Shown: positions 12,826-24,422, counted from the stretch's first letter. The stretch: 64,000 nucleotides of DNA from Stomoxys calcitrans (GCF_963082655.1 NC_081553.1:22196197-22260196); one strand, 5' to 3'. Notes: generated from the letters alone by a model not told the origin. Numbers and translations: made by a program.

Positions 12826-14650
12826 TTTTATACCCACCACCGAAGGATGGGGGAATATTCATTTTGTCATTCCGTTTGCAACACATCGAAATATCCATTT
12901 CCGACCCTATAAAGTATATATATTCTTGATCAGCGTAAAAATCTAAGACGATCTAACCATGTCCGTCCGTCTGTCTGTTGAAATCACGCTACAGTCTTTA
13001 AAAATAGAGATATTGAGCTGAAATTTTGCACAGATTCTTTTTTTGTCCATAAGCAGGTTAAGTTCGAAGATGGGCTATATCGGACTATATCTTGATATAG
13101 CTCCCATATAGACCGATCCGCCGATTTAGGGTCTTAGGCCCATAAAAGCCACATTTATCATCCGATTTTGCTGAAATTTGGGACAGTGAGTTGTGTTAGG
13201 CCCTTCGACATTCTTCGTCAATTTGGCTCAGATCAGTCCAGATTTGGATATAGCTGCCATATAGACCGATCCTCCGATTTAGGGTCTAAAGCCCATAAAA
13301 GCCACATTTATTATCCGATTTCGCTGAAATTTTTGACAGGGATTTGTGTTAGGCCCTTCAACTTCCTTCGTTAATTTGGACCAGATCGGTACAGATTTGG
13401 ATATAGCTGCCATATAGACCGATCCTCCGATTTAGGGTCTTAGGCCCACAAAAGCTAAATTTATTATCCGATTTTGATGAAATTCAGGACAGTGAATTGT
13501 GTTAGGCTCGTCGACATCCTTCGTCAATTTGGCTCAGATCGGTCCAGATTTGGATATAGCTGCCATATAGACCGATCCTCCGATTAAGGGTCTTAAGCCC
13601 ATAAAAGCCACATACATTATCCGATTTTGCTGAAATTTGGGACAGGGAGTTATGTTAGACCCTTCAACTTCCTTTGTTAATTTTGCCTAGATCGGTTCAG
13701 ATTTGGATATAGCTGCCATATAGACCGATCCCTCCGATTTAGGGTCTTAAGCCCATAAAAGCCACATTTATTATCCGATTTTGCTGAAGTTTGGGACAGT
13801 GAGTTGTCTTAGGCCCTTTGACATATTTCTTAAATTTGGTCCAGATCGGTTCAGATTTGGATATAGCTGCCATATAGACCGATTTCCTGATTTATGGTTT
13901 TTGGCCCATAAAATGCTCATTTATTGTCCGATGTCGCTGAAATTCGGGACAGTGAGTTAAATTAAGCCCCTAAACTTACTTTTGCAATATCGCATAGATC
14001 GGTCCAGATTTGGATATAGCTGCCATATAGACCGATATCTAGGTTTTAGGTTTTGGGGGCCATGAAAGGCGCATTTATTGTCTGATGTCGCTGAAATTTG
14101 AGACAGTGAGTTAAGTTAGGCTCTTCGACGTCCTTCTTCAATTTTACCCAGATCGGTCTAGATTTGAATATAGCTGCCATATAGACCGATCTCTCGATTT
14201 AAGGTTTTGGGCCCATAAAAGAGGCATTTATTATCCGATTTCGCTCAAATTTGGGACAGTGCTTTAAGATAGGCTCTTCGACATTTTTATGCAACTTGGT
14301 CCAAATCGGTCCAGATTTGGATATAGCTGCCATGTAAACCGATATCTCGATTTAAAGTCTTGGCCCCATAAAATTCGCATTTATAATCCGATATCACTGA
14401 AATTTGACAAAGTCTTATGTTAGGCTTTTCGACATCCGTGTCGTATATGGTTCAGATCGGTTTATTTTTGGATATATCTACTGTACTTATTAGTATTTGG
14501 TCCAAATCGGAACATATTTTAATATAACTGATATGGGACATAAGTTATGAATTTTTCACCGAATTTTGATGAAAGGCGTTTACATATATACCCGAGGTGG
14601 TGGGTATCCAAAGTTCGGCCCCGGCCGAACTTAATGCCTCTTTACTTGTT
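12826..14650 (+). mobile_element. Family A inner copy, inserted in a T tract
   Basis: Head TATACCCACCACCGAAGG near 12829, GTCCGTCCGTCTGTC at 12961, about ten ~153-bp monomers, subterminal GGTGGTGGGTAT near 14596, hairpin-forming GGCCCCGGCCGAAC and the end TTTACTTGTT at 14641-14650. Both ends abut T-rich sequence of the outer copy, so the terminal T count is ambiguous. The 5' and 3' joints give the real element limits. Confidence 0.85.
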
Positions 14651-16277
14651 TGTCCATAAGCAGGTTAAGCTCGAAGATGGGCTACATCGGACTACATCTT
14701 GATATAGCCCCCATATAGACCGATCCGCCGATTTAGGGTCGTATGCCCATAAAAGCCACATTTATTATCCGATTTTGCTGAAATTTGGGACAATGAGTTG
14801 CGTTAGGCTTTTCAGCATCTTTTGTGAATTTGGCCCGGATCGGTTCAGATTTGGATATAGCTGCATATAGACCGATCTCTCGGTTTTAGGTTTTGGGGTC
14901 ATAAAAGACGCATTTATTGTCCGATATCGCTGAAATTTGAGATAGTGAGTTGTTTTAGACCCTTCGACATTTATCTTCAATTAGGCCCTGATCGGTTCGG
15001 ATTTGGATATAGCTGCCATAAGGTTTTGGGGCCCATAAAAGGCGCATTTATAGTCCAATGTCGCCGAAACTTGGGACAGTGAGTTAGGTTAAGTCCCTCG
15101 ATATACTTCCGCAATATGGCATAGATCGGTCAAGATTTGAATATAGCTGCCATATAGACCGATCTCTCAATTTAAGGTTTTTTGCCCGCAAAAGGCGCAT
15201 TTATTGTCCGATGTCGCCGAAATTTGGGACAGTGAGTTAAGTTAAGTCCCTCAACATACTTCCGCAATATAGCACAAATCGGTCAAGATTTGGATATAGC
15301 TGCCATATAGACCGATCTCACGACTTAAGTTATTTTGCCTATAAAAGGCTCAATTATTGTCCCATGTCGCCGAAATTTGGGACAGTGAGTTGTGTTGGGC
15401 CCTGCGACATTCTTCTTCAATTTGACTCAGGTCGGTCCAGATTTGGATATAGCTGCCATATAGACCGATCCCCCGATTAAGGGCCTTAGGGCCATAAAAG
15501 TCACATATATTATCCGATTTCACTGAAATTTGGGACAGAGAGTTAAGATATGTCCCTCGACGTACCTCCGCAATATGACACAGATCGGTCAAGATTTGGA
15601 TATAGCAGTCATATAGACCCATCTCTCGATTTAAGGTTCTGAACCCATAAAAGGCGCATATATTGTCCGATGCGCCGAAATTTGGGACAGTGAGTGGTGT
15701 TAGGCCCTCCGACATTTTTCTTCAATTTGGCTCAGGTCGATCCTGATTGGTATATAGCTGCCATATACTCCGATATCTCGATATAAGGTTTTGGGCCCAT
15801 AAAAGGTGTTTTTATTGTCCAATTTCTCCGAAATTTGGGACAGTGCTTTGCGTTAGGCTCTTCGAAATATTTCTGCAACTTGGCCCAAATCGGTCCAGAT
15901 TTGGATATAGCTGCCATATAGACCGATATCTCGATTTAAGGTCTTGGCCCCAAAAAAGGCGCATTTATAATCCGATTTCACTGAAATTTGACGCAGTGAC
16001 TTATGATAAGCTTTTCGACATCCGTGTCATACATGGTTCAGATCGGTTTATTTTTAGATATAGCTACTTAAAAGACCAATATTTTGTTATACACCATTGA
16101 AGAATGGCTTGTACTTATTAGTATTTGGTTCAAATCGGAAAACATGTCGGTATAGCTGCTATGGAGCATAAGGAATGCATTTCTCACCGGATTTTGACGA
16201 AGGGTGGTTTACATATATATTCGAGGTGGTGGGTGTCCATAGTTCAGCCCGGCCGAACTTAACGCCTTTTTACTTGT
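14651..16277 (+). mobile_element. Family A outer copy, 3' segment
   Basis: Resumes the outer element at TGTCCATAAGCAGG and runs through about nine monomers to the tail: GAGGTGGTGGGTGTCC, a GCCCGGCCGAAC hairpin arm and TTTTTACTTGTT ending near 16277. Monomers are more diverged than in the inner copy, as expected for the older host. Confidence 0.8.
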
Positions 16278-16798
16278 TTAAAGAAGTTGTTGTTTTCTAC
16301 ACTTTTCATGAAAAAGCGTTGATTTCTTTTTCAAGTTTAAGAGCTCTTTTTGTCGGGAGAGCCCACTAAGGGTGTCCAATATGAGCCAGATTGGATAATA
16401 TTCGAGTCCTGTTCTCAAATAGAGCAATCTAATTATTAATATGAAGTAATCTCCCCATTTTCTTTTGGAACAGTGAGTTTCACTAAGATAGTAGAGATTC
16501 GCGATGAATAAGATCCAGATTGGTAAAATTATAACAGTTAATGGTATTAAACCTCTAGATATTATTTTTGAATCGGATCTAAATAGTTCTGTGTTTGATA
16601 AGCATAAGCATATTTTTAACAATAATTAAACGACTTTTTAAAAAATGATTAAGAATCTTTATCATTCCCTGTAGGATATGTCCTGTGACAGGTAACTAAT
16701 TCTCCAGTTTAGGACCGGTACATTTGGGGCAATTGACTACACATTTCCCGTAGGGATATCTCTCAATATCTCTGGCAAATTTTTGAATTTTAAGTTAT
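16278..16798. other. Unique AT-rich stretch
   Basis: No repeat or gene recognised. A 114-codon minus-strand ORF (16278-16622) has no known domain and no supporting context. Confidence 0.45.
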
Positions 16799-18850
16799 AC
16801 TAGCCGAATCGGGCCCGCTCCGCTGCGCCTTCTTTAACTCTCTAATATCTATTTAGGGTTGGGACACTTCGCCCTGAATGTATATATCGAATTCGTGCCA
16901 CTGTAGCCTATGTCCCCCTATAACGCTGAACGAATGCGTTCAAATCCTGGTGATAACATGCGGACAAAATTTAATGCGGTGGTTATCCCCTTTTAATGCT
17001 GGTGACATTTGCCATGCATGGTCATGTAAAAAATTCTCCCCAAAGAGATGTCGCACTGCGGCACCGCATTCTGATTCGGCTATAAAAAAAAGTCCCTTAT
17101 CATTGAATTTAAACTTGGATCGGAAAGCTTCCATTGTTGCGTGAGAAATTTGCCCCTGCTCGATTCCTGGTGTTTTTAACAATTAGGCTAATGAGAAGTG
17201 CTTTCTAGGGGAGAGATGGCATCTCAGATATTTTGACTTAAATATGGATACAAAATTCGTGCTGCTTTCCCAAATCCAATAAATTTGAGCCCCATATTGC
17301 CATGGTCAGTAAATAGGAAATGTTTGGAGGGTGTTTTGGTGCTGGGGCGGCCACCGGCACTTTGCCCTGAAAATAAATATCAAATTACTCCCAAATACAG
17401 TAGATTTGAGCCCCATATTGCCATAATCGGAAATGAAGTTCAGTTTAGGGAGCGCTTTAGGGCGTACTCCCAAGCACTTGGCTCCTAAATTGGATATCAA
17501 ATTCGTTTTCTACTCTCAAATACCTTTCATTTGAGTCCCATATTGTCACAGTGGTTGAATCAACCGATTTGACTTATTTTTGAAAAGAAAAGCGCCACCT
17601 AGACTTGAACACAAATTTTAATTTCATATTCGTAATCTACTATACCTTTCATTTTGAGTTCCATATAGACATGGTCGGCTAATATGACCATTTGGGGGTA
17701 CTTGGGGGTGAAGCGACCCCCATTACTTGGACCTTATTTTTTATGCCATATTTGTAATCTACTGTCGAATACATTTCATTTGAGGCCCATATTGACATGA
17801 ACGTCGAATATATCTGTTTAGAGGAGTTTTTGGATCCGGGACGCCCTCTGGGTACTTGGACCCAAATTTTAATACGATTTTCCTTTTCTAGTCTCTAATA
17901 CCTTTCATTTGCTACCCATAATGTGCCTATCGGTCCACTTTAGTTTTTGGGGTGAGGGGGAGGAACCGCCCCCATCCAATATCTAAAAATTATATAGCCT
18001 TTGTTTCTTTCTAGACAAACTTACACAATCTGTGAAAATTTTAAGAAAATCGGTTCAGCCGTTTTTGATTCTACTGAACAAACAAATATACCAAGTCCCA
18101 TATAGTCATGATGGGTCATATGCCCACTTAAGGTGTTTTTAGGGGGTAGGGTGACACCCTATACTTCAATCTGATTTTGTATGACAGATTCGTAATTTTC
18201 CTACGAATACCTTTGATATGAGATCCATATTGACATGAACGTCCAATATGTCTGTTTGGGGGAATTTTCGGGTTGGGGCTGTTCGATGAGTACTTAGACC
18301 CAAATTTTAATACCATATTCGTATTCTATTTTCCAATACCATTCATTTGATACCCATATTGTTCCGATCATTCCACATTTGATTTTGGGTGGTGTTTTTG
18401 GGTAACGGGGGAGGGTCCGCCCCTTCCGAAATCAACAAATTATAAAGCCTATTTCTCCTTCCTGACCATATGCGCAATCTACTCCCGAATAGCTTTCATT
18501 TGAGTCCCATATTGTCATGATCGTTCAAAAAACCTATTTTAAGGGGTTTTGGGGTGGGGGCGGCCCTCCCCCCCCAGTTAATGGACCCAATTTTTAATAT
18601 GAAATTCGTACTCTACTTCTGAATACCTCTCATTTGAGTCCCATATTGTCCCGATCGGTCCATTTTTATCTTTGGGTAGTACTTTTGGGATAAGGGGGAG
18701 GGTCCGCCCCCTCTTCCGATATCAAAAAATTATATAGCCTATGTTTCCTTTCAGACCAATGTACAGAATCTGCGAAAATATCCAGGTATTCGGTTCAGCC
18801 GCTTTTGAGTCTATACCGAACGAACAAACATATATTCAATTTTATATATA
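16799..18850 (+). mobile_element. Family C element with embedded SINE-1
   Basis: Starts at ACTAGCCGAATCGGGCCCG and carries the same CGCTCCGCTGCGC block as the starts near 1157 and 35194. After SINE-1 come about a dozen ~130-bp monomers with TTTCATTTGAGTCCCATATTG and GGGGGAGGGTCCGCCCC blocks. The 3' end is the TCGGTTCAGCCG...GAACGAACAAACATATAT tail near 18795-18850. No protein is encoded. Confidence 0.8.
16904..17165 (+). mobile_element. SINE-1 copy inside family C
   Basis: B-box position reads GTTCAAATCC (16938-16947), one change from the perfect motif. Body blocks TGCTGGTGACATTTGCC, CCCCAAAGAGATGTCGCACT, TCCCTTATCATTG and GTGAGAAATTTGCCCCTG follow. Its right junction with C (GATGGCATCTCAGATATTTT at ~17215) reappears, in reverse, near 41000. 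Confidence 0.75.
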
Positions 18851-20260
18851 AGAAGAAAATATCTTCAATATAACTCCATCTAGGTGATTTAGTTTTCCAA
18901 TATAAACGATTTGGGATTAAGATTTTTGGAATTCTTGCCGGCAAAGGATAGATTCAGCAAAATATTTCATCAAATAGTTTCACTGTGAAATTGTTGACTG
19001 ATGGACGTCGAGTTTTATGTCGATGATGATTTCGCTTTAATTCTTAACTTTGGGCTGTGTGTATTTGCTTTTTTCTATGGCTTTTGTCTTCCTGTACGAG
19101 GGATTGTGTCCTTAACGAATTTATTGTTGGCATGTTAGTGTGTTAGTTTATGTGTAGTAGGTATATCTGTGCCATTGTGTAAGTGGGTGGATGCAGCAGC
19201 AGCAGCAACAGCAGCAGCTTTATGTGGTCCAGTGATGACGGCTGTTGTCATAAACTTTTGACCACAATTTTCTACCGAAAATACACATTAAAGGGGATAA
19301 ACGAAAGCACAGCAAACGAGCACAACAATACAAGAATATAAAAAAGGAGCTCAAAGAAATTGAAGTTTTCCAATTACGTAGTAAAGCTTACAGCAGAGCG
19401 TGTACTTTGATAAGCATTTTATTTAAATTTCAAAGGATTCCTTAAGGTCTTCGCCCCAACCCAATGCAAAGATTTGTAACATTTTCCGCTAGCCGAAAAT
19501 ATTTCATAACATCCAAAAATGGCTGCAAATGCCATTCAATATCGTCATTTGTGTTGTTGCCTTTGCCCATGATGCTGTTGTTGCTGTTGCTGTTGATGGA
19601 TTTTGTTAATTGGAAATATTTCTAATTAGCTTAAGGCTGCAATCTGGCCCTGGTATCACACCGTACCGTATCATGCTGTAACCCTATCGCATTCAATCAC
19701 ACCGTATCGTTTTGTGTTGTCATTCAAAAGATAAATTGAATTTGAATATTCAAATTGTAGCCATTGATATTGGCAAATGGATGCTGCCGTAATGAAACCC
19801 AACTTTGCTCTTTGCCAAATATTTCTTTTGGTTAATATTTGAACAAAAAAAAAACGGATTATTTATTTATTTATGTACACAAATGCTACTCGGTGCGGGT
19901 TGAGTCAAGGCTATTCTTTGATTGCAGACAAAGTTTGGAAATTTGAAATTCTGATTCTGCGGCTAAAGAATTTCACAAAAGTTGGCTAAGGAAATTATGA
20001 AGTTTGAAAATTAAGAAAAGGCCATATCTCAGTTAGGACTTGAAAGATGATTAAGTTTTTGAAGGTGTATTCATTCATTAATAAACTTTGCACGATCTAT
20101 TTTTGTTTCGATTCTATGGGGGTATATACAGGGTAGTTGATACGAAGTCTTACCATGGTCAGTTTGACAAAGCTGTCAAATTAGACATGAAGGCCACATG
20201 AAGCTTATTTTATTGATAGCTCATTATATTTACAAGTCACCAAAAGCATTTGCTTCTGTT
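18851..20260. other. Unique sequence, CAG repeats, no gene supported
   Basis: A GCAGCAGCAGCAGCAACAGC run near 19194-19219 and a GTTGTTGCTGTTGCTGTTG run near 19575-19597, otherwise AT-rich. No ORF longer than about 60 codons stands out. Confidence 0.5.
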
Positions 20261-20441
20261 TTTTATGCCCACAACCGAAAGAAAAGGGGTATATAATTAT
20301 ACCCTACAACACTACTGTGGTACAGGGTATTATAACCTCAAGCATTTGTGTGTCATACCTATAAGGAAGAGAGATAGACCCATTGATAGGTATACCGATC
20401 GACTCAGAACCACTTCTGATTCGATTAAGCTATGTCCGTCT

Positions 20442-21780
20442 GTCTGTCTTGTCTGTCTTGTCTGTCTTGTCTGTCTTGTCTGTCTTGTCTGTCTTGTCTG
20501 TCTTGTCTGTCTTGTCTGTCTTGTCTGTCTTGTCTGTCTTGTCTGTCTTGTCTGTCTTGTCTGTCTTGTCTGTCTTGTCTGTCTTGTCTGTCTTGTCTGT
20601 CTTGTCTGTCTTGTCTGTCTTGTCTGTCTTGTCTGTCTTGTCTGTCTTGTCTGTCTTGTCTGTCTTGTCTGTCTTGTCTGTCTTGTCTGTCTTGTCTGTC
20701 TTGTCTGTCTTGTCTGTCTTGTCTGTCTTGTCTGTCTTGTCTGTCTTGTCTGTCTTGTCTGTCTTGTCTGTCTTGTCTGTCTTGTCTGTCTTGTCTGTCT
20801 TGTCTGTCTTGTCTGTCTTGTCTGTCTTGTCTGTCTTGTCTGTCTTGTCTGTCTTGTCTGTCTTGTCTGTCTTGTCTGTCTTGTCTGTCTTGTCTGTCTT
20901 GTCTGTCTTGTCTGTCTTGTCTGTCTTGTCTGTCTTGTCTGTCTTGTCTGTCTTGTCTGTCTTGTCTGTCTTGTCTGTCTTGTCTGTCTTGTCTGTCTTG
21001 TCTGTCTTGTCTGTCTTGTCTGTCTTGTCTGTCTTGTCTGTCTTGTCTGTCTTGTCTGTCTTGTCTGTCTTGTCTGTCTTGTCTGTCTTGTCTGTCTTGT
21101 CTGTCTTGTCTGTCTTGTCTGTCTTGTCTGTCTTGTCTGTCTTGTCTGTCTTGTCTGTCTTGTCTGTCTTGTCTGTCTTGTCTGTCTTGTCTGTCTTGTC
21201 TGTCTTGTCTGTCTTGTCTGTCTTGTCTGTCTTGTCTGTCTTGTCTGTCTTGTCTGTCTTGTCTGTCTTGTCTGTCTTGTCTGTCTTGTCTGTCTTGTCT
21301 GTCTTGTCTGTCTTGTCTGTCTTGTCTGTCTTGTCTGTCTTGTCTGTCTTGTCTGTCTTGTCTGTCTTGTCTGTCTTGTCTGTCTTGTCTGTCTTGTCTG
21401 TCTTGTCTGTCTTGTCTGTCTTGTCTGTCTTGTCTGTCTTGTCTGTCTTGTCTGTCTTGTCTGTCTTGTCTGTCTTGTCTGTCTTGTCTGTCTTGTCTGT
21501 CTTGTCTGTCTTGTCTGTCTTGTCTGTCTTGTCTGTCTTGTCTGTCTTGTCTGTCTTGTCTGTCTTGTCTGTCTTGTCTGTCTTGTCTGTCTTGTCTGTC
21601 TTGTCTGTCTTGTCTGTCTTGTCTGTCTTGTCTGTCTTGTCTGTCTTGTCTGTCTTGTCTGTCTTGTCTGTCTTGTCTGTCTTGTCTGTCTTGTCTGTCT
21701 TGTCTGTCTTGTCTGTCTTGTCTGTCTTGTCTGTCTTGTCTGTCTTGTCTGTCTTGTCTGTCTGGTCTGTCTTGTCTGTC
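20442..21780 (+). repeat. 9-bp minisatellite (GTCTGTCTT)n, ~149 copies
   Basis: An almost perfectly uniform array of GTCTGTCTT, about 1.34 kb; I see one variant, TCTGG at 21761-21765. The unit equals two GTCT units with one extra T. It passes at its right end into irregular GTCY sequence. All six frames lack stops, which creates long false ORFs of CLV, SVL, CLS and TDK tripeptides. Confidence 0.97.
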
Positions 21781-21872
21781 CGTCTGTCTGTCCGTCTGTC
21801 TATCCGTCTGTCTGTCCCTCTGTCCGTCAGTCTGTCTCTCTGTTCGTCCGTTTGTTTGTCCGTTTGTCTGTC
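21781..21872 (+). repeat. Irregular GTCC/GTCT/GTTT tract
   Basis: About 90 bp of imperfect tetranucleotides (GTCCGTCTGTCT, GTTCGTCCGTTTG), the normal state of the GTCY tract in this element group. It directly continues the expanded array and looks like the unexpanded remainder. Confidence 0.85.
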
Positions 21873-23079
21873 CATGTTAATTTGTGTACAAAGTACTGGT
21901 CGCAGTTTTCATCCGATCGTCTTAAAATTTGGTACATGCATGTTTTTCGGCCTAGAGACGAAGCCTATTGAAATTGAAAAAAATCGGTTCAGATTTGGAT
22001 ATAGCTCCCATATATATGTTCTTCCGATTTGCAGTAATATTGACATCAAATGGTCATTTGTGAACCGATTCTTTCGAAATTTGGCAGAAAGGAATTTTTT
22101 ATCACTCTCGACATTACTGATGAATTTCATGAATATCGGTTCAGATTTAGATATAGCTCTCATATATACATATCGCCTGATTTCACTCCTTGAGCCACAG
22201 CAAGCGCATTTATTGACCCACCGTGCCAAAATTTCGCACAACGCTTTCCTCGACGACTGCCACGGTATCTAAGAAGTTTGCTCGAAATTGGTTCTGATTT
22301 AGATATAGCTCCCATATATATGTGCGTCCGATTTGCAGTAATATTGCAATAAAATGGTCTATTGTTAACCGATTTTTTCGGCAGGAGGAATTTTCTCTTG
22401 GCTCTTAATATTACTAATATTCAGATTTATATATAGCTCTCATATATATATTTCGCCCGATTTTATCTTCCTGAGTCCCAGCAAGCTCATTTATTGACCC
22501 ATCGTGTCGAAATTTCGCACAACGATTTCCTCGACCACTATCACAGTATGTGGGAAGTTTGCTTGAAATTGGTTCAGATTTAGATATAGCTCCCATATAT
22601 ATGTTCGTCCGATTTGCAGGAATATTGCAATAAAATGGTCTTTTGTAAACCAATTCTCTCAAAATTTGACAGGAAGGTTTTTCTTATGACTCTCGACACT
22701 ACTGGTGAATTTCATGGAAATCGGTTCAGATTTAAAAATAAGTCTCATATATATATATCCCCCGATTTTCACTCCTAGAGACACTGCAAGAGCATATATT
22801 GACCCACCGTGCCAAAATTTTGCAAAATGCTTTCTTCGACGACTGCTACATTATCTTATTCTTATTCAGGTATAGCTCCCATATAGATTTTCGTCAGAGT
22901 TTGGGCAATTTGCAATAATGTTGTCATATGTCAACAGTAGTTTTTACAGTTTGAACAATTTGCTCGCCGAGGTCCATCAAAATTGGTTCAGAATTGGATA
23001 AAGCTCCCACATTGTACTTATGGGTAGGGTATTATACAGTCGGCACCGTCCGACTTTTGTCCTTCCTTACTGGTTTGTT

Positions 23080-23224
23080 CAACAAAATTGAACAATGACT
23101 AGTACTTATTAGACCACTCAATATCCGTGTTAAATTTGCTCCAAATAGGACCATAATTCGATTAAGTTGCTAAGGGGGCATAAGTTATGCATTTTTCACC
23201 GGATTATAAGGAAAGGTGGTTTAC
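23080..23224 (+). mobile_element. Family A tail, left part, split by the LINE
   Basis: Matches the last ~200 bp of A elements (TTGAACAATGACTAGTACTTA; GGGGGCATAAGTTATGCATT; GAAAGGTGGTTTAC). It stops where other A copies continue with ATATATACCCGAGG, which reappears at 27874 after the retrotransposon. Confidence 0.85.
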
Positions 23225-23258
23225 AGTCTTACTGTAACCTTCATTGCGAAAGGACGTG
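23225..23258 (+). promoter_or_regulatory. Candidate internal promoter: Inr plus DPE
   Basis: With the first element base, A of CAGTCTT at 23225, taken as +1, GGACGTG falls at 23252-23258, that is +28 to +34. This fits the downstream promoter element consensus RGWCGTG and the strict Inr-DPE spacing known for TATA-less Drosophila promoters, including Jockey-type retrotransposons. Sequence and spacing are seen; function is inferred. Confidence 0.7.
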
Positions 23259-23342
23259 TCAAGTACGGTTGCGCACAAAAAATCAAAGTGATCTTGTTTA
23301 AATATCGTTTGAAGTTTTGAGGAATTACAGTGTGATCTTACA

Positions 23343-24422
23343 ATGGCATCAGCCCAAAAAGAAGTTATCCTTTGCAATCAATGCGAACTACAAATTAAAG
23401 ATAAGCATATGAAATGCTGTGATTGTGATTCGCATTATCATTTTACCCCTTGTTGCTCTATACAGCAATCATCATATTCAGGAATGACCGCACAAAAGAA
23501 GGCGATGTGGAAGTGCCATAAATGCAGAGAACGTAGGCTCTCTACAAACTCATACCATATCGTTGTCTCTCCAGCAGACAAAAACAATCAAAAACAGAAA
23601 AGAACTAACGAAGGAGAAGAGGAAGTATTCGATGAAATAAACAAACGCTTTAAAAACAATGCAAACTTCAATACCCCAACAGGTACGCCAAATCAAAACA
23701 ACACCGAAAATTTGCAACAACAATGCATCAATGTTAACCAGCAAGTGGCTGAGAGTGAGGTAATGCAGATGATGATGAAGAGTATGTCGCAAATAACAAC
23801 ACAACTGGCAGCGATAACTACGCAATTGCAACAACAACAAGGCACACTTCTTCAAATAAATGAAAACATCACCAACCTTAACGACAAAGTCATTGAACTA
23901 CAAAATCAAAACAAGGAAAAAGAGAAAAGAATAGATGACATGGAAAACAAAATGCATACACTGGAACAAAAAATTATTCGAAAAAACATAGAAATAAATA
24001 ACATACAAAACGAAGATATAAACGTAAATGAAATTGTTCAACTAGTTGCTGGAAAAGCAAGTGTGAATATTGAAGAAAGCGACATAGATAACGTATATCG
24101 AACCAAAAATAAAAAGAAGATCGTGGTAGAATTCTGCACAATGAGGAAAAAAAAGGAATTGATGGCCAACATCAAAGGTCATAGACTAGAAGCAGCAGAT
24201 ATAAACAAAGATGATGGAGACGGTAAAAACAATAAATATATCTATGTCAACGATCAATTGACGGCACACAAAAATCGATTGCTTTGGTTAGCAAAAAAGA
24301 AAGCCAGAGATGTGAATTGGAGATTTGTCTGGGTAAAGGATGGCGAAATTTATGCGAAAAAACAGGAAAATGAATCAATGTTAAAAATTATATCGGAATC
24401 GGATGTAGAAAAAATGATTTAA
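23343..24422 (+). CDS. LINE ORF1: PHD finger, coiled coil, FP-like C-terminus
   Basis: A 359-residue protein, probably the RNA-binding chaperone-like component of the retrotransposon particle. Residues 11-61 form a Cys4-His-Cys3 PHD-type zinc finger: C11, C14, C25, C28, H33, C37 or C38, C58, C61, with W56 just before the last pair. Residues ~140-215 are Gln/Leu/Glu-rich with a long heptad-like coiled coil, probably for oligomerisation. Residues ~215-359 (with RKNIEINNIQ, IVVEF, YIYVNDQLT, WRFVWVKDGEIYAKK) resemble the C-terminal domain found in ORF1 proteins of insect LINEs and related to baculovirus FP proteins; that match is from memory. The start is the first ATG after the 5' UTR and lies just before the finger. 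ORF1 and ORF2 are in one frame, stops between. Confidence 0.9.
   Translation: MASAQKEVILCNQCELQIKDKHMKCCDCDSHYHFTPCCSIQQSSYSGMTAQKKAMWKCHKCRERRLSTNSYHIVVSPADKNNQKQKRTNEGEEEVFDEINKRFKNNANFNTPTGTPNQNNTENLQQQCINVNQQVAESEVMQMMMKSMSQITTQLAAITTQLQQQQGTLLQINENITNLNDKVIELQNQNKEKEKRIDDMENKMHTLEQKIIRKNIEINNIQNEDINVNEIVQLVAGKASVNIEESDIDNVYRTKNKKKIVVEFCTMRKKKELMANIKGHRLEAADINKDDGDGKNNKYIYVNDQLTAHKNRLLWLAKKKARDVNWRFVWVKDGEIYAKKQENESMLKIISESDVEKMI

Larger units (their letters stand above)
20261..23079 (+). mobile_element. Family E element containing the 9-bp array
   Basis: An A-like head (20264-20293) is joined directly to an E head, whose arms ATACCCT (20299-20305) and AGGGTAT (20324-20330) can pair. The GTCY site follows at 20434 and is massively expanded. 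Monomers from 21890 to 23000 carry TATAGCTCCCATATATATG and GTCCGATTTGCAG. The tail has GTAGGGTAT (subterminal complement of the head ATACCCTAC), a hairpin AGTCGG/CCGACT (23038-23055) and the end TTACTGGTTTGTT. It is non-coding. Confidence 0.8.

Noticed and set aside
20250..22272. Long ORFs of 481-629 codons on both strands
   Set aside because: They are products of the stop-free 9-bp repeat; every frame is open. The flanks are transposon sequence.
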